Notes: generated from the sequence alone by a model not told the origin. A DNA stretch of 12,165 nucleotides from DATBMY01 sp036554605 (GCA_036554605.1 DATBMY010000228.1:1-12165), one strand, 5' to 3'; numbered from the stretch's first letter, positions 1 through 7,156 are shown. Program-made: numbers and translations.

Positions 1-1
1 A

Positions 2-541
2 AACGGCGGGATGGTCGTCTCTGATCCGATACGCGACCGGGAATTTAAGCGCGCCCGTAAACAGATAAGCGACGGCATCCACGGCTCGGCAATAGGCGCG
101 GCCCTGGTAGTCGCGGCAGCCGTTCCCTATTTCCTGATCGAGCGGAGTTCGTGGCTATATACCGTTACTCTCGTCCTTGCGCTCGCGGGAATCGTGAAGC
201 TATTCAAAAGCGTCGGAAGCATCATCGACGCGAAGGTGGGCCCAAAGCTCCTTGACCCGTCGCTGCAGACGCGAGCCACCGGCAACCTCAACGGCGCGGG
301 CCTCCCGGCAAACGTGAGACCTAGCCAGCGGCTACCTGAACTCGATAAAGTGGCCGCCGGCCCCGTGAGCCATACCCGGCCGGTCTCGCCCGAAGAAGCA
401 TCCAACGCGGCGCATCTGCCCGCGAACTTGCCCGCTTCGAGCCCGCCGCGAATAGGCACCGGGCGCATAAACCGAGAGCATTCGTCCCCGCTAGGCAAAC
501 TCGATAAAGATGACGACCTGATGTCAAGGCTCAGAAATTAG
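2..541 (+). CDS. Two-TM membrane protein with Pro-rich tail, probably 5'-partial
   Basis: Function unknown. From the first ATG (base 11) it reads 176 residues. A basic, charged start (about residues 6-19) is followed by two hydrophobic segments, about 27-43 and 48-66, forming a short hairpin. The rest (about 75-176) is a low-complexity tail rich in Pro, Ala and Ser, ending in a charged stretch. The frame stays open upstream of that ATG to the window edge, and no ribosome-binding site can be seen in the ten bases available, so the true start probably lies outside. From memory, some Acidobacteriota proteins combine an N-terminal zinc ribbon with a similar two-TM segment and a Pro-rich tail; the ribbon would then be in the missing part. 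That link is inference. The gene is convergent with the polyamine transporter gene, 66 nt away. Confidence 0.6.
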   Translation, partial: NGGMVVSDPIRDREFKRARKQISDGIHGSAIGAALVVAAAVPYFLIERSSWLYTVTLVLALAGIVKLFKSVGSIIDAKVGPKLLDPSLQTRATGNLNGAGLPANVRPSQRLPELDKVAAGPVSHTRPVSPEEASNAAHLPANLPASSPPRIGTGRINREHSSPLGKLDKDDDLMSRLRN

Positions 542-556
542 GTCCAACAGAATACA

Positions 557-596
557 GGGCAAGCATATTCCTTGATACACCGGTTAGTGCTTGCCC
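557..596. terminator. Inverted repeat between convergent genes, possible bidirectional terminator
   Basis: GGGCAAGCA (557-565) and TGCTTGCCC (588-596) form a perfect 9-bp inverted repeat around a 22-nt loop, in the 66-nt gap between two converging genes. The position suits a shared transcription end. There is no T-run after the stem on either strand, so it is not a textbook intrinsic terminator. The stem is seen directly; the role is inferred. Confidence 0.45.
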
Positions 597-607
597 GCTC
601 CACAAAC

Positions 608-2512
608 TTATTCCGATTTTATCTCCGTCCAGTACCTATCGTATAGCGTGATTGCCCGCCCTATATCGCTTATCAGCTCACAGCGTTCCAGCGCCTCTAC
701 CGGCGGATAGGCCGCCGCGTTCCCGAGCAGCTCTGGGCGAATCAACGCTCGCGCCCTCAGGTTGGCCGTTGAGTATCCCGTGCCGTTCGCGATGGCGGCG
801 GCTATCCTCGGTTCGAGAACGAAGCTTATAAACTCGTGCGCAAGCTCCCGGTTTCGCGCGCCCTTTGGTATGCACAGGTTGTCGACGAATATAGTGCAGC
901 CTTCCTTCGGGATCACGTATCCGATCCTCTCATCTTCAGCCATGGCCTTGGCTATCTGGCCGCTGTATGCCTGCGCGATCCACACGTCGCCCGAGAGAAG
1001 CAGCTGGTCAAAGCCCGCGCTATCGTAGGCTCGAACCAGCCGCTTCTGCTCTTTGAGCAGGCGCGAAGCCGCGCGTATCTCGGCCGGGTTCTGGCTGTTC
1101 AATGATTTGCCCTGACGCTTCAGCGCCGCCCCGAATGTCTCGCGCACGTCGTCGAGCATCAGAATTCTGTCCCTGTACTCTTCCTGCCATAACGCCGACC
1201 AGCTTTCAACCGGCTCGGTGACCTTGTCCTTCCGGTATGCTATTCCGGTCGTCCCCCACATGTACGCGACCGAATACATATTCTCCGGGTCGAAGGCCAT
1301 CCCTATAAACCGCGGATCGAGATTATCCATGTTTGTTACGTATTCTCGGGAGATTGGCGCGATCAGCCCCTGCTCGCGAAGCACGCTGACCATGTAATCG
1401 CTCGGAACTATGATGTCATATGCGGCGCCGCCCGCCTGTAACCTTGAAAGCAGCGCTTCGTTCGAATCGTACAGCTCGACATTTACCTTCGCGCCGTATC
1501 GCCGCTCGAACTCCGCGACAACAGGATCGGGAAGATAATTCGACCATATATATATATTGAGCTCTCCGCCCGTGACGCGCGGCTTCGCCGGCGTCTGCTC
1601 GACGGCCTCCGCGGCGCCATCCTCGCCTGTAAGCACGGAATTCTGCGCGCCCCGCCCGCCCATTGCGAACAATAGCAGAAGAGCGAGCCCCGCCACGCCG
1701 CCGCCATATGCCAGCTTCGATGCCTTGCCCGCCGCCAGGCGTTCAGATACGAAGACCATCAGCAGAGTCGCGATAAGCAGGACCGATGATATGGCGTTTA
1801 TCTGCGGGGTGACTCCCGAGCGTACCGTCGCATAGATCCTGAGCGGCAGCGTGGTCGAGCCCGGCCCCGCGACGAAGCTCGTTATCACGTAGTCATCAAG
1901 CGAGATCGTGAAGACCAGCAGCGCCGCCGAGATTATTGCCGGCAGAATCAACGGGATCGTGACCTTGGTGAATGTCTGCCAGCGGCTTGCCCCCAGATCC
2001 ATCGCCGCCTCTTCGAGCCGCCGGTCAAGCGTCGCGACCCGCGAGCGCACGATGAAAATCACATATGAGAGCGAAAAAGCGACGTGCGCCGCAACGATCG
2101 TACCGAGCCCGAATGCAAGCCCCGCTAACCCGAACAGCGCCGCCGTCGAAAAACCTATGACGATCTCGGGGATTATGACCGGCAGGAAGACCAGCCCCTC
2201 CGCCGCGCGCTTCAGTTTCAGCCGGTGACGCGCAAGCGCAAGCGCCGCCGGAGTGCCGACGATGACTGCTATCGATGTCGTCAGCAGCGCAATCATAAGA
2301 CTTGTGCGAAGCGACGCTACGAGCGACGGGTCCTGCCACGCCATTTTGTACCAGTCCCAGGTAAACCCCTCCCAGCTTGCCGAGTAGCGCGACCGGTTGA
2401 ATGAGAGGACGACCAGCACCGCGATCGGCGCATAGAGAAATATATAGACGAGAGCGGTGACCGCCCCGAGCGGCGATATAAAGCTTTTTCGCCTCCTCTG
2501 ACTACCCTGCAT
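608..2512 (-). CDS. potCD: PotC-PotD fusion: polyamine ABC transporter permease plus substrate-binding domain
   Basis: A 634-residue fusion for spermidine/putrescine-type uptake. Residues about 14-257 are a PotC-like permease with six hydrophobic segments. The EAA loop, which contacts the ATPase, is at 168-190 (E168-A-A, G174, P186). Residues about 266-285 form a seventh membrane segment, which would carry the chain to the periplasmic face. After a linker, residues about 315-634 match PotD. Aligned by eye to E. coli PotD, many ligand residues are kept: W323, Y326, S371, Y373, D455, E458, D544 and Y580. Two Trp positions become Tyr516 and Phe542, and the Gln near the C-terminus appears to be Ile614. 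The binding domain is thus tethered rather than free. Fused PotCD proteins are known, for example in mycoplasmas. No potA ATPase or potB permease is in the window. The start is the only ATG nearby in frame and lacks a Shine-Dalgarno. Confidence 0.9.
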   Translation of the reverse strand: MQGSQRRRKSFISPLGAVTALVYIFLYAPIAVLVVLSFNRSRYSASWEGFTWDWYKMAWQDPSLVASLRTSLMIALLTTSIAVIVGTPAALALARHRLKLKRAAEGLVFLPVIIPEIVIGFSTAALFGLAGLAFGLGTIVAAHVAFSLSYVIFIVRSRVATLDRRLEEAAMDLGASRWQTFTKVTIPLILPAIISAALLVFTISLDDYVITSFVAGPGSTTLPLRIYATVRSGVTPQINAISSVLLIATLLMVFVSERLAAGKASKLAYGGGVAGLALLLLFAMGGRGAQNSVLTGEDGAAEAVEQTPAKPRVTGGELNIYIWSNYLPDPVVAEFERRYGAKVNVELYDSNEALLSRLQAGGAAYDIIVPSDYMVSVLREQGLIAPISREYVTNMDNLDPRFIGMAFDPENMYSVAYMWGTTGIAYRKDKVTEPVESWSALWQEEYRDRILMLDDVRETFGAALKRQGKSLNSQNPAEIRAASRLLKEQKRLVRAYDSAGFDQLLLSGDVWIAQAYSGQIAKAMAEDERIGYVIPKEGCTIFVDNLCIPKGARNRELAHEFISFVLEPRIAAAIANGTGYSTANLRARALIRPELLGNAAAYPPVEALERCELISDIGRAITLYDRYWTEIKSE

Positions 2513-2520
2513 GGCGGTTA

Positions 2521-2550
2521 AATATGTTTGAAGGCGGCGCCTCGAGTCAA
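2521..2550 (-). promoter_or_regulatory. Candidate sigma70 promoter for potCD
   Basis: On the minus strand, TTGACT (2550-2545) is followed after 18 nt by CATATT (2526-2521). Transcription would begin only a few bases before the ATG at 2512, giving an almost leaderless mRNA. The -35 matches 5 of 6 consensus bases and the -10 only 4 of 6, so the call is tentative. Confidence 0.4.
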
Positions 2551-2567
2551 GTTTGGTTATTGATCCC

Positions 2568-2596
2568 TTGTCACTGCCGGTCGAGCGTTTTAGAAT
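2568..2596 (+). promoter_or_regulatory. Sigma70-type promoter of the tol-pal operon
   Basis: TTGTCA (2568-2573) and TAGAAT (2591-2596) are separated by exactly 17 nt, each matching 5 of 6 consensus bases. Transcription would start near 2603, about 25 nt before the tolQ start and just ahead of its ribosome-binding site. This is the only good promoter I see for the tol genes, so it probably drives the whole operon. Confidence 0.65.
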
Positions 2597-2614
2597 TTGG
2601 CAACCGGGAAAGGT

Positions 2615-2631
2615 AAGGAGATATTATATTG
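2615..2631 (+). promoter_or_regulatory. Ribosome-binding site fixing the TTG start of tolQ
   Basis: AAGGAG ends at 2620, 8 nt before a TTG at 2629-2631. The nearest ATG (2643) is out of frame, and the in-frame GTG at 2635 is spaced too far from this site. TTG is therefore the best initiator. Confidence 0.7.
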
Positions 2632-3348
2632 ACCGTGGGAACATGCTTATACCTGGCGATTATACAGTCGGAGACTCCGCAAACAATCTCATTGACCGAC
2701 CTGTTGCTGAGGGCCAGCCCTATAGCGAAGGGCGTGCTCGTCATACTTCTATTATTCTCGATCTATTCGTGGTCGATAATAATCACAAAGTGGCTCGCCT
2801 TGCGAAAGGCCGAAAGCGCCACAACCAGCTTCCTGAGCCGGTTCCGAGGCGGCACCAAGATAAGCGAGCTTTACGCCGCGAGCGACGCATACTCGAGTAG
2901 CCCCGTGGCCCGCGTCTTTATGGCCGGCTATGACGAGATCAGTAGCCAGGTGGATGATTCGGGCGGGCAGATGCGAAATCTTGAATCGCTCTCTCGCGTG
3001 CTGCAGTCGGCTACGATCAACGAGACGACGAAGATGGAAAGCTCCCTGAGCTGGCTCGCGACCACGGCCAACGCCACCCCCTTTATTGGATTATTCGGGA
3101 CCGTCGTGGGAATCATACTCGCTTTCCAGGGGCTCGGCGCGGCGGCTACTACCTCTATACAGGCCGTCGCTCCCGGCATAGCCGAGGCTTTAATCGCCAC
3201 CGCCGCCGGGATAGGCGCGGCCGTCCCGGCGGCCATCTTCTATAACTATTTTCTGAATCGAATAAAGCGCCTGACGGCTATGATGGACCGCTTCTCGCTT
3301 GAAATGTTAAACCTTATAGAGCGACACTATATCAAAGCGAATGTTTGA
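2629..3348 (+). CDS. tolQ: TolQ, inner-membrane proton-channel subunit of the Tol-Pal motor
   Basis: A MotA/TolQ/ExbB-family protein of 239 residues, close to the usual 230 or so. With TolR it forms the proton-driven stator complex that energises TolA. Membrane segment 1 is about 33-55. A cytoplasmic region of roughly 90 residues follows, then segment 2 (about 150-170) and segment 3 (about 181-205). The signature from 151 (PFIGLFGTV) through 181-191 (APGIAEALIAT) is strongly conserved. T158 and T191 correspond to the two channel-lining Thr of E. coli TolQ (T145, T178). Initiation is at TTG, supported by a well-placed AAGGAG and an upstream promoter. It is called TolQ rather than ExbB because tolR, tolA, tolB, pal and cpoB follow directly. 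It starts the operon; the ybgC gene that often precedes tolQ is replaced by a divergent polyamine transporter gene. Confidence 0.95.
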   Translation: MTVGTCLYLAIIQSETPQTISLTDLLLRASPIAKGVLVILLLFSIYSWSIIITKWLALRKAESATTSFLSRFRGGTKISELYAASDAYSSSPVARVFMAGYDEISSQVDDSGGQMRNLESLSRVLQSATINETTKMESSLSWLATTANATPFIGLFGTVVGIILAFQGLGAAATTSIQAVAPGIAEALIATAAGIGAAVPAAIFYNYFLNRIKRLTAMMDRFSLEMLNLIERHYIKANV

Positions 3349-3385
3349 TGCTTAACCGGGCGATTGCGCCAATGGGTCTTTACCG

Positions 3386-3820
3386 ATGGCTTTTTCCGAT
3401 AAACAGGGCAGGACGCAAAGTTCGCTTTCTGAAATAAACGTCACGCCGCTCGTCGACGTTATGCTGGTGCTGCTGGTCATTTTCATGGTGACCGCGCCTA
3501 TTCTACAGACCGGCATCGAGGTCAATCTGCCGAAGACCCGCGAGGCAACTCCCGAACAGGCGCGCCCCGAAGCCGTGCTCATAAACATCAGCCGGGCGGG
3601 CGAGCTTCAGATAGTCACGCAGTCCAGGGCGCAATCCGTCAACGTAAACGATCTTGAATCAATACTCGGCGAGCGACTCTCAAAATCCGGCGAGCGAAAA
3701 CTCTATGTCAGGGCCGATGAAGAGACGCCGTATAGAATCATCGCCTACGTGCTCGACCTCGCGAAGCGCGCGGGCGCCGACGTGAGCCTGGTGACCGAAC
3801 CCATGCGGACCGCGAAATGA
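3386..3820 (+). CDS. tolR: TolR, ExbD/TolR-family subunit of the Tol-Pal motor
   Basis: A 144-residue ExbD/TolR protein, the usual size. A short cytoplasmic N-terminus leads into the family signature SEINVTPLVDVMLVLL (15-30). D24 is the protonatable Asp in the membrane segment (about 21-41) that couples proton flow to movement in the TolQ channel. The remainder (about 43-144) is the periplasmic domain, which in the family dimerises and can bind peptidoglycan. The start is well bounded: a stop at 3353-3355 closes the frame and no other ATG, GTG or TTG lies between it and 3386. No clear Shine-Dalgarno is visible. It sits 37 nt after tolQ, and its stop overlaps the tolA start, which suggests translational coupling. 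Confidence 0.95.
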   Translation: MAFSDKQGRTQSSLSEINVTPLVDVMLVLLVIFMVTAPILQTGIEVNLPKTREATPEQARPEAVLINISRAGELQIVTQSRAQSVNVNDLESILGERLSKSGERKLYVRADEETPYRIIAYVLDLAKRAGADVSLVTEPMRTAK

Positions 3821-4683
3821 TGATGCCCGTAAAGGCAAAAGAGAATATGGCTGGCGAGACGCGAAGAGCGCCCGCGGGGCTTCTGCTCTCGATTGCGCTT
3901 CACATAGTACTGGTCGCGGCGCTGCTGTTCGCCTTCAGCCGCCCGCTCTCTTCCGATTTCATAACCGCCGGGACGGGCGAGGGGGAGCCGGGCGGGGGCG
4001 CGGTCGAAGTCGGCATCGCGGATTCTTCCGCGATACTCGGATTCGCAAAGGCCGAGCCGGTCTCTTTCGCGGGCGATACGGATGACCCGGTCAATAATAC
4101 CGTTCTTGAGACCGCGCGCCCCGAGGAAGCTTCGCCCGAGGAGGTGCTGCCCGATGCTTCTAAAAAGATATCCGACCCGCGCGCGCTTAAGACGGACCGG
4201 CCGGTGACCTCTCAGCAAGAACGATCCTTCGACGGCAAAGAGCATACGGGCAGATCGAGCGCCGACAGCATACAGATGGGAAGGTCATACGGCAGCCCGC
4301 GACCGGCTCAATTCCGGCGCGGCATAGGCATAGGCAGCGGCGGCAGCTTCGGCGCGGGCAGCGGCGCGGGCGGCGGCTCCGATTACGCGCTCAGGATACA
4401 GGAGCGCCTGGCGCAATATTATAACCCTCCCCCTATCGAATCTATTTCTCCCGGATATGTCGTCGTGCAGCTGCGCATAGCCCGCGACGGGACTATTCTC
4501 TCGATTGCGGGCGGTCGCGTCACCTCTTCGCACTTCAAACAACGCGCGCCCGTTGAGTTGATCAATAACGCGGTCGAGCGCGCGGTGCTTGGCGCGGGCA
4601 AGGTGCCGCCCTTCCCCGCCGGGCTATTGCCGGGTAAAGATGTTGGGATACTTGAGGTCTGGTTCTTATACCCTAAACAGTGA
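3817..4683 (+). CDS. tolA: TolA/TonB-like energy transducer
   Basis: A 288-residue periplasm-spanning protein that transmits TolQR energy to the outer membrane. The N-terminus is anchored by one membrane segment (about 21-40) carrying S25-x3-H29. This is the SxxxH motif of TolA and TonB that contacts TolQ/ExbB. A low-complexity linker (about 45-187) is acidic and Pro-rich, then Gly/Ser-rich at about 169-188. The C-terminal domain (about 189-288) resembles TonB_C/TolA domain III, with a YVVVQLRIARDGTI strand region at 214-227 and PPFP at 264-267. It lacks the long Ala/Lys-rich helix of enterobacterial TolA, so sequence alone could also suggest TonB; position between tolR and tolB favours TolA. 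The start overlaps the tolR stop (ATGA). Three Met codons in a row, and another at residue 11, leave the exact start uncertain. Confidence 0.85.
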   Translation: MMMPVKAKENMAGETRRAPAGLLLSIALHIVLVAALLFAFSRPLSSDFITAGTGEGEPGGGAVEVGIADSSAILGFAKAEPVSFAGDTDDPVNNTVLETARPEEASPEEVLPDASKKISDPRALKTDRPVTSQQERSFDGKEHTGRSSADSIQMGRSYGSPRPAQFRRGIGIGSGGSFGAGSGAGGGSDYALRIQERLAQYYNPPPIESISPGYVVVQLRIARDGTILSIAGGRVTSSHFKQRAPVELINNAVERAVLGAGKVPPFPAGLLPGKDVGILEVWFLYPKQ

Positions 4684-4725
4684 TCGCTCGGCCCCTTTTG
4701 GGAACTCTTTGGCGGCGGCTAGGTT

Positions 4726-6036
4726 ATGAATAATATAATGGCAATCTTTTTATACTTATTCCTGGCGCTCTCTCTTGTCGTCGCGCCCGCTTTCGCGCTC
4801 GTGCAGGAGACCCCGCCGCAAGAGCAGGACGATATCAGAAAGCAGATCGGCACGATTATCGTCACGCCCGGCGCGGGGCCGAATCTCGCCATCGCCGATT
4901 TCGTCGCGCGCTCGGCCGGGCTCGAAGCCGCGGTGCAGACCTTTAATCAGGTCCTGTGGGCCGACCTGGAATTCGCCGCCGTCTCGGGCATAGTAGGCAA
5001 GAGCCTCTACCCGAAATCGATTGTTCCGGACCCCGCCTCGCTCAAGTTCGAAGAATGGAGCATAGACCCCGTGCGCGCCGATTACGTAGCCTTTGGCAAT
5101 CTTCAAAATGCCGGGGGACTCGTCGCCGATACTTATCTCTTCGACGTAAAGACGAAGCAGCAGCTGATTGCCTCGCGGCACACGGGCGACCCGCGACAGA
5201 TGGCGCACGAGTTCGCCGACGAGATAGTAAAGCTGCTCACGGGGCGCGACGGCATAGCCACCTCCAAGCTCGCCTATGTCGCGGGCGATTCGATCCGCTT
5301 GATGGACTATGACGGCTTTAACCAGCGCGGCTTCGCAAGCGACGGGCCGATACTGCGCTTCCCGCAATTTTCACCCGATGGCCGCTACATCGCATATGTC
5401 AGTTATAAGAGCGGCGTGGCAAATATCGTAGTGCGCTCGGCGGGCGGCGGGCTCGTCGGCGGCACGAGTTTCAATTCGACCACTTCTTCACCCTCGATCT
5501 CCCCGAGCGGCCAGCTCGCATTCAGCTCGGCTATTAGCAATGACGGTTCGATGGAGATATACGTCTCGAATCTCGACGGGTCGAGTCCGCGACGCCTCAC
5601 CCGCACGAATAAAGCCGTAAACATATCGCCCCGGTGGAACCCCCGGACCGGACGCGAAATCGCTTTCATATCCGATCGCGGCGGCTCTCCGCAGGTCTAT
5701 GTCATGGATGCGAGCGGAGCGAATCAGCGGCCGCTCGTCGCGCGCGGCGGCCATTCCGACTCGCCCTCCTGGTCGCCGGACGGCCGCTACATCGCCTTCA
5801 CCTACGGAGGCGCTGGCGGCTACCAGATCTTTGTCGCCGATGTCGCATCGGGACAACTCTTGCAACTTACAAGCTCGGGCCGAAACGAGAGCCCCACGTG
5901 GTCGCCCGACAGCAGGCACATCGCTTTCCAATCCAACCGGTCAGGCCGGTGGGAAATATGGCAAATGCACATAGACGGAAGCGGTCAGCGACAGATTACC
6001 CGCGGCGGAGGGAAACTGCCCTCCTGGGGTAAATGA
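4726..6036 (+). CDS. tolB: TolB, periplasmic beta-propeller of the Tol-Pal system
   Basis: A 436-residue soluble periplasmic protein, close to the usual 430. A signal peptide (about 1-24) has an AFA cleavage motif at 22-24. The TolB N-terminal domain is about 37-172. The C-terminal beta-propeller (about 180-436) is built of TolB/PD40 repeats, seen as FSPDGRYIAY (215-224), WNPRTGREIAF (304-314), WSPDGRYIAF (349-358) and WSPDSRHIAF (392-401). Each is followed by a strand of the I-Y/F-V type and a small turn such as DGS or ASG. In the family the N-terminal domain meets TolA and the propeller binds Pal. It lies 42 nt after tolA and 45 nt before pal. Only a weak ribosome site (CTAGG) precedes the ATG; Met5 is an alternative start. 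Confidence 0.95.
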   Translation: MNNIMAIFLYLFLALSLVVAPAFALVQETPPQEQDDIRKQIGTIIVTPGAGPNLAIADFVARSAGLEAAVQTFNQVLWADLEFAAVSGIVGKSLYPKSIVPDPASLKFEEWSIDPVRADYVAFGNLQNAGGLVADTYLFDVKTKQQLIASRHTGDPRQMAHEFADEIVKLLTGRDGIATSKLAYVAGDSIRLMDYDGFNQRGFASDGPILRFPQFSPDGRYIAYVSYKSGVANIVVRSAGGGLVGGTSFNSTTSSPSISPSGQLAFSSAISNDGSMEIYVSNLDGSSPRRLTRTNKAVNISPRWNPRTGREIAFISDRGGSPQVYVMDASGANQRPLVARGGHSDSPSWSPDGRYIAFTYGGAGGYQIFVADVASGQLLQLTSSGRNESPTWSPDSRHIAFQSNRSGRWEIWQMHIDGSGQRQITRGGGKLPSWGK

Positions 6037-6081
6037 TTCTTGTCGCTGCTGAGGTGATTAATCTCGAAAGGAGTATTAATA

Positions 6082-7083
6082 ATGCCACCCAGGATGTATA
6101 GATTGATGGGAATCGTACTTGTCGTTTTGGCCGTCGTAGGCGCCTTCGGGTGCGCCAAACCGAAAGTACAGCTCCAGGTTTCTCGCGAAAGGATTCAGCA
6201 AGGCGAAGACGTGCAGGTTACCTGGACCTCGAAGAACGCCAAGGAAGTCACGGTCAACGGCGAGACGGTCGATAAGAACGGCTCGAAGGTCGTGACGCCC
6301 GACACCACCACTACCTATATGGCCGTGGCGAAGCGAGGCAAGAAGGAAGCGCGCGACAGCAAGCTCGTCGCGGTCAACCCTCGCGCGCCCCGCCCGACCA
6401 TTACTATCTCCGCCGACCAGAGCGCGATCACGCGCGGCCAGAGCACCACGCTTCGCTGGAACTCTACGAATGCCGATACCGTCACGATCACCGATCTCGG
6501 AACGGTTACGGCGAGCGGCTCGCGGGTCGTCAGCCCATCGCAATCGACTACTTTTACTGCCACCGCCACGGGGCGCGGCGGCGACGAGAGCGCATCCGCG
6601 CGCGTCACGGTGACCGAAGAGGCGGACGCGACCGACCCGGATTCGCGCCCGCGCACGACCGGCGGGCCAAACCCGACGATGGCCAGCATATTCAATCAAT
6701 GGGTCCAGCCTATATATTTTGATTATGACAAGGCAGACTTGCTGCCGGAGGCCAGGGAGAGATTGAGGCGAGCGGCCGGCTGGCTTACGCAGGGACCGAA
6801 CCGCTCGGTCGTATTTCGCATCGAAGGCCACTGCGACCCGCGAGGCACTGAAGAGTATAATATAGGACTGGGCGAGCGCCGCGCGCAGGCCGCAAGAGAG
6901 TTTCTTGCTTCGCTTGGAATCGAGACTTCCAGGATACAGACCGTGAGCTACGGCGAAGAGAGAGCATCGGGGACTCACGAGGGTTCTCCCGGCCAGGGCG
7001 GCTCGTGGGCCAATGACCGGCGCGACGATTTCATATATGTGAGCGGCGGAACGCCTCCGCGAAATCCGGAGCCGGTTCGCTGA
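6082..7083 (+). CDS. pal: Pal, peptidoglycan-associated lipoprotein with two added Ig-like domains
   Basis: An outer-membrane lipoprotein that tethers the membrane to peptidoglycan and is moved by TolA/TolB during division. A lipoprotein signal ends at C24, in an uncommon but permitted lipobox (AFGC). Residues about 29-99 and 105-178 are two beta-rich, Ig-like repeats that resemble each other. A spacer leads to the OmpA-like domain (about 208-320). This has IYFDYDK (211-217), EGHCDPRGTEEYN (248-260) and GLGERRAQA (262-270), the Pal signature that grips meso-DAP in peptidoglycan, with D252 and R266/R267 the expected contacts; NDRR is at 311-314. At 333 residues it is almost twice the length of E. 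coli Pal (173), the excess being the Ig-like part. AAAGGAG, 8 nt upstream, supports the ATG. Confidence 0.93.
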   Translation: MPPRMYRLMGIVLVVLAVVGAFGCAKPKVQLQVSRERIQQGEDVQVTWTSKNAKEVTVNGETVDKNGSKVVTPDTTTTYMAVAKRGKKEARDSKLVAVNPRAPRPTITISADQSAITRGQSTTLRWNSTNADTVTITDLGTVTASGSRVVSPSQSTTFTATATGRGGDESASARVTVTEEADATDPDSRPRTTGGPNPTMASIFNQWVQPIYFDYDKADLLPEARERLRRAAGWLTQGPNRSVVFRIEGHCDPRGTEEYNIGLGERRAQAAREFLASLGIETSRIQTVSYGEERASGTHEGSPGQGGSWANDRRDDFIYVSGGTPPRNPEPVR

Positions 7084-7125
7084 TTGTCGCATCTGCAAAA
7101 CTTTCTTGTCTTTGTTGCAGCCGAG

Positions 7126-7156
7126 CCGGGGCCGGATCGAATAATACCGGCCCCGG
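7126..7156 (+). repeat. GC-rich 10-bp hairpin between pal and cpoB
   Basis: CCGGGGCCGG (7126-7135) pairs perfectly with CCGGCCCCGG (7147-7156) around an 11-nt AT-rich loop. It sits 42 nt after the pal stop, and the cpoB ribosome site begins 7 nt beyond it. No T-run follows, so a simple terminator is unlikely. It may stabilise the 3' end of upstream mRNA, attenuate, or affect cpoB translation. A weaker 6-bp repeat, CTGCAA (7093-7098) with TTGCAG (7115-7120), lies just before it. Confidence 0.6.

Noticed and set aside
2491..2500. AGGAGG on the minus strand as the real potCD ribosome site
   Set aside because: No ATG, GTG or TTG follows in frame at a workable distance; it simply encodes two Arg codons.
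2553..2900. Plus-strand frame overlapping the tolQ promoter and the start of tolQ
   Set aside because: It begins before the likely transcription start, overlaps tolQ in another frame, and its product is Arg-rich with no family resemblance.
4318..4380. Gly/Ser-rich repeat in tolA as a possible phase-variation tract
   Set aside because: The codons vary (GGC, GGA and GGG mixed with AGC, GCG, ATA), so there is no exact short tandem repeat prone to slippage.
4756..5367. Minus-strand open frame (203 codons) within tolB
   Set aside because: It is opposite a clear TolB N-terminal domain, has no domain or ribosome site, and is an antisense shadow.
6076..7098. Long minus-strand open frame opposite all of pal (340 codons)
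   Set aside because: It mirrors a well-supported Pal gene, is very rich in Arg and Ala, has no recognisable domain, and is typical of antisense frames in GC-rich DNA.
7115..7146. Possible promoter for cpoB (TTGCAG with an AT-rich box in the hairpin loop)
   Set aside because: The spacing is about 20 nt and both boxes are poor matches, so it is not supportable from sequence.
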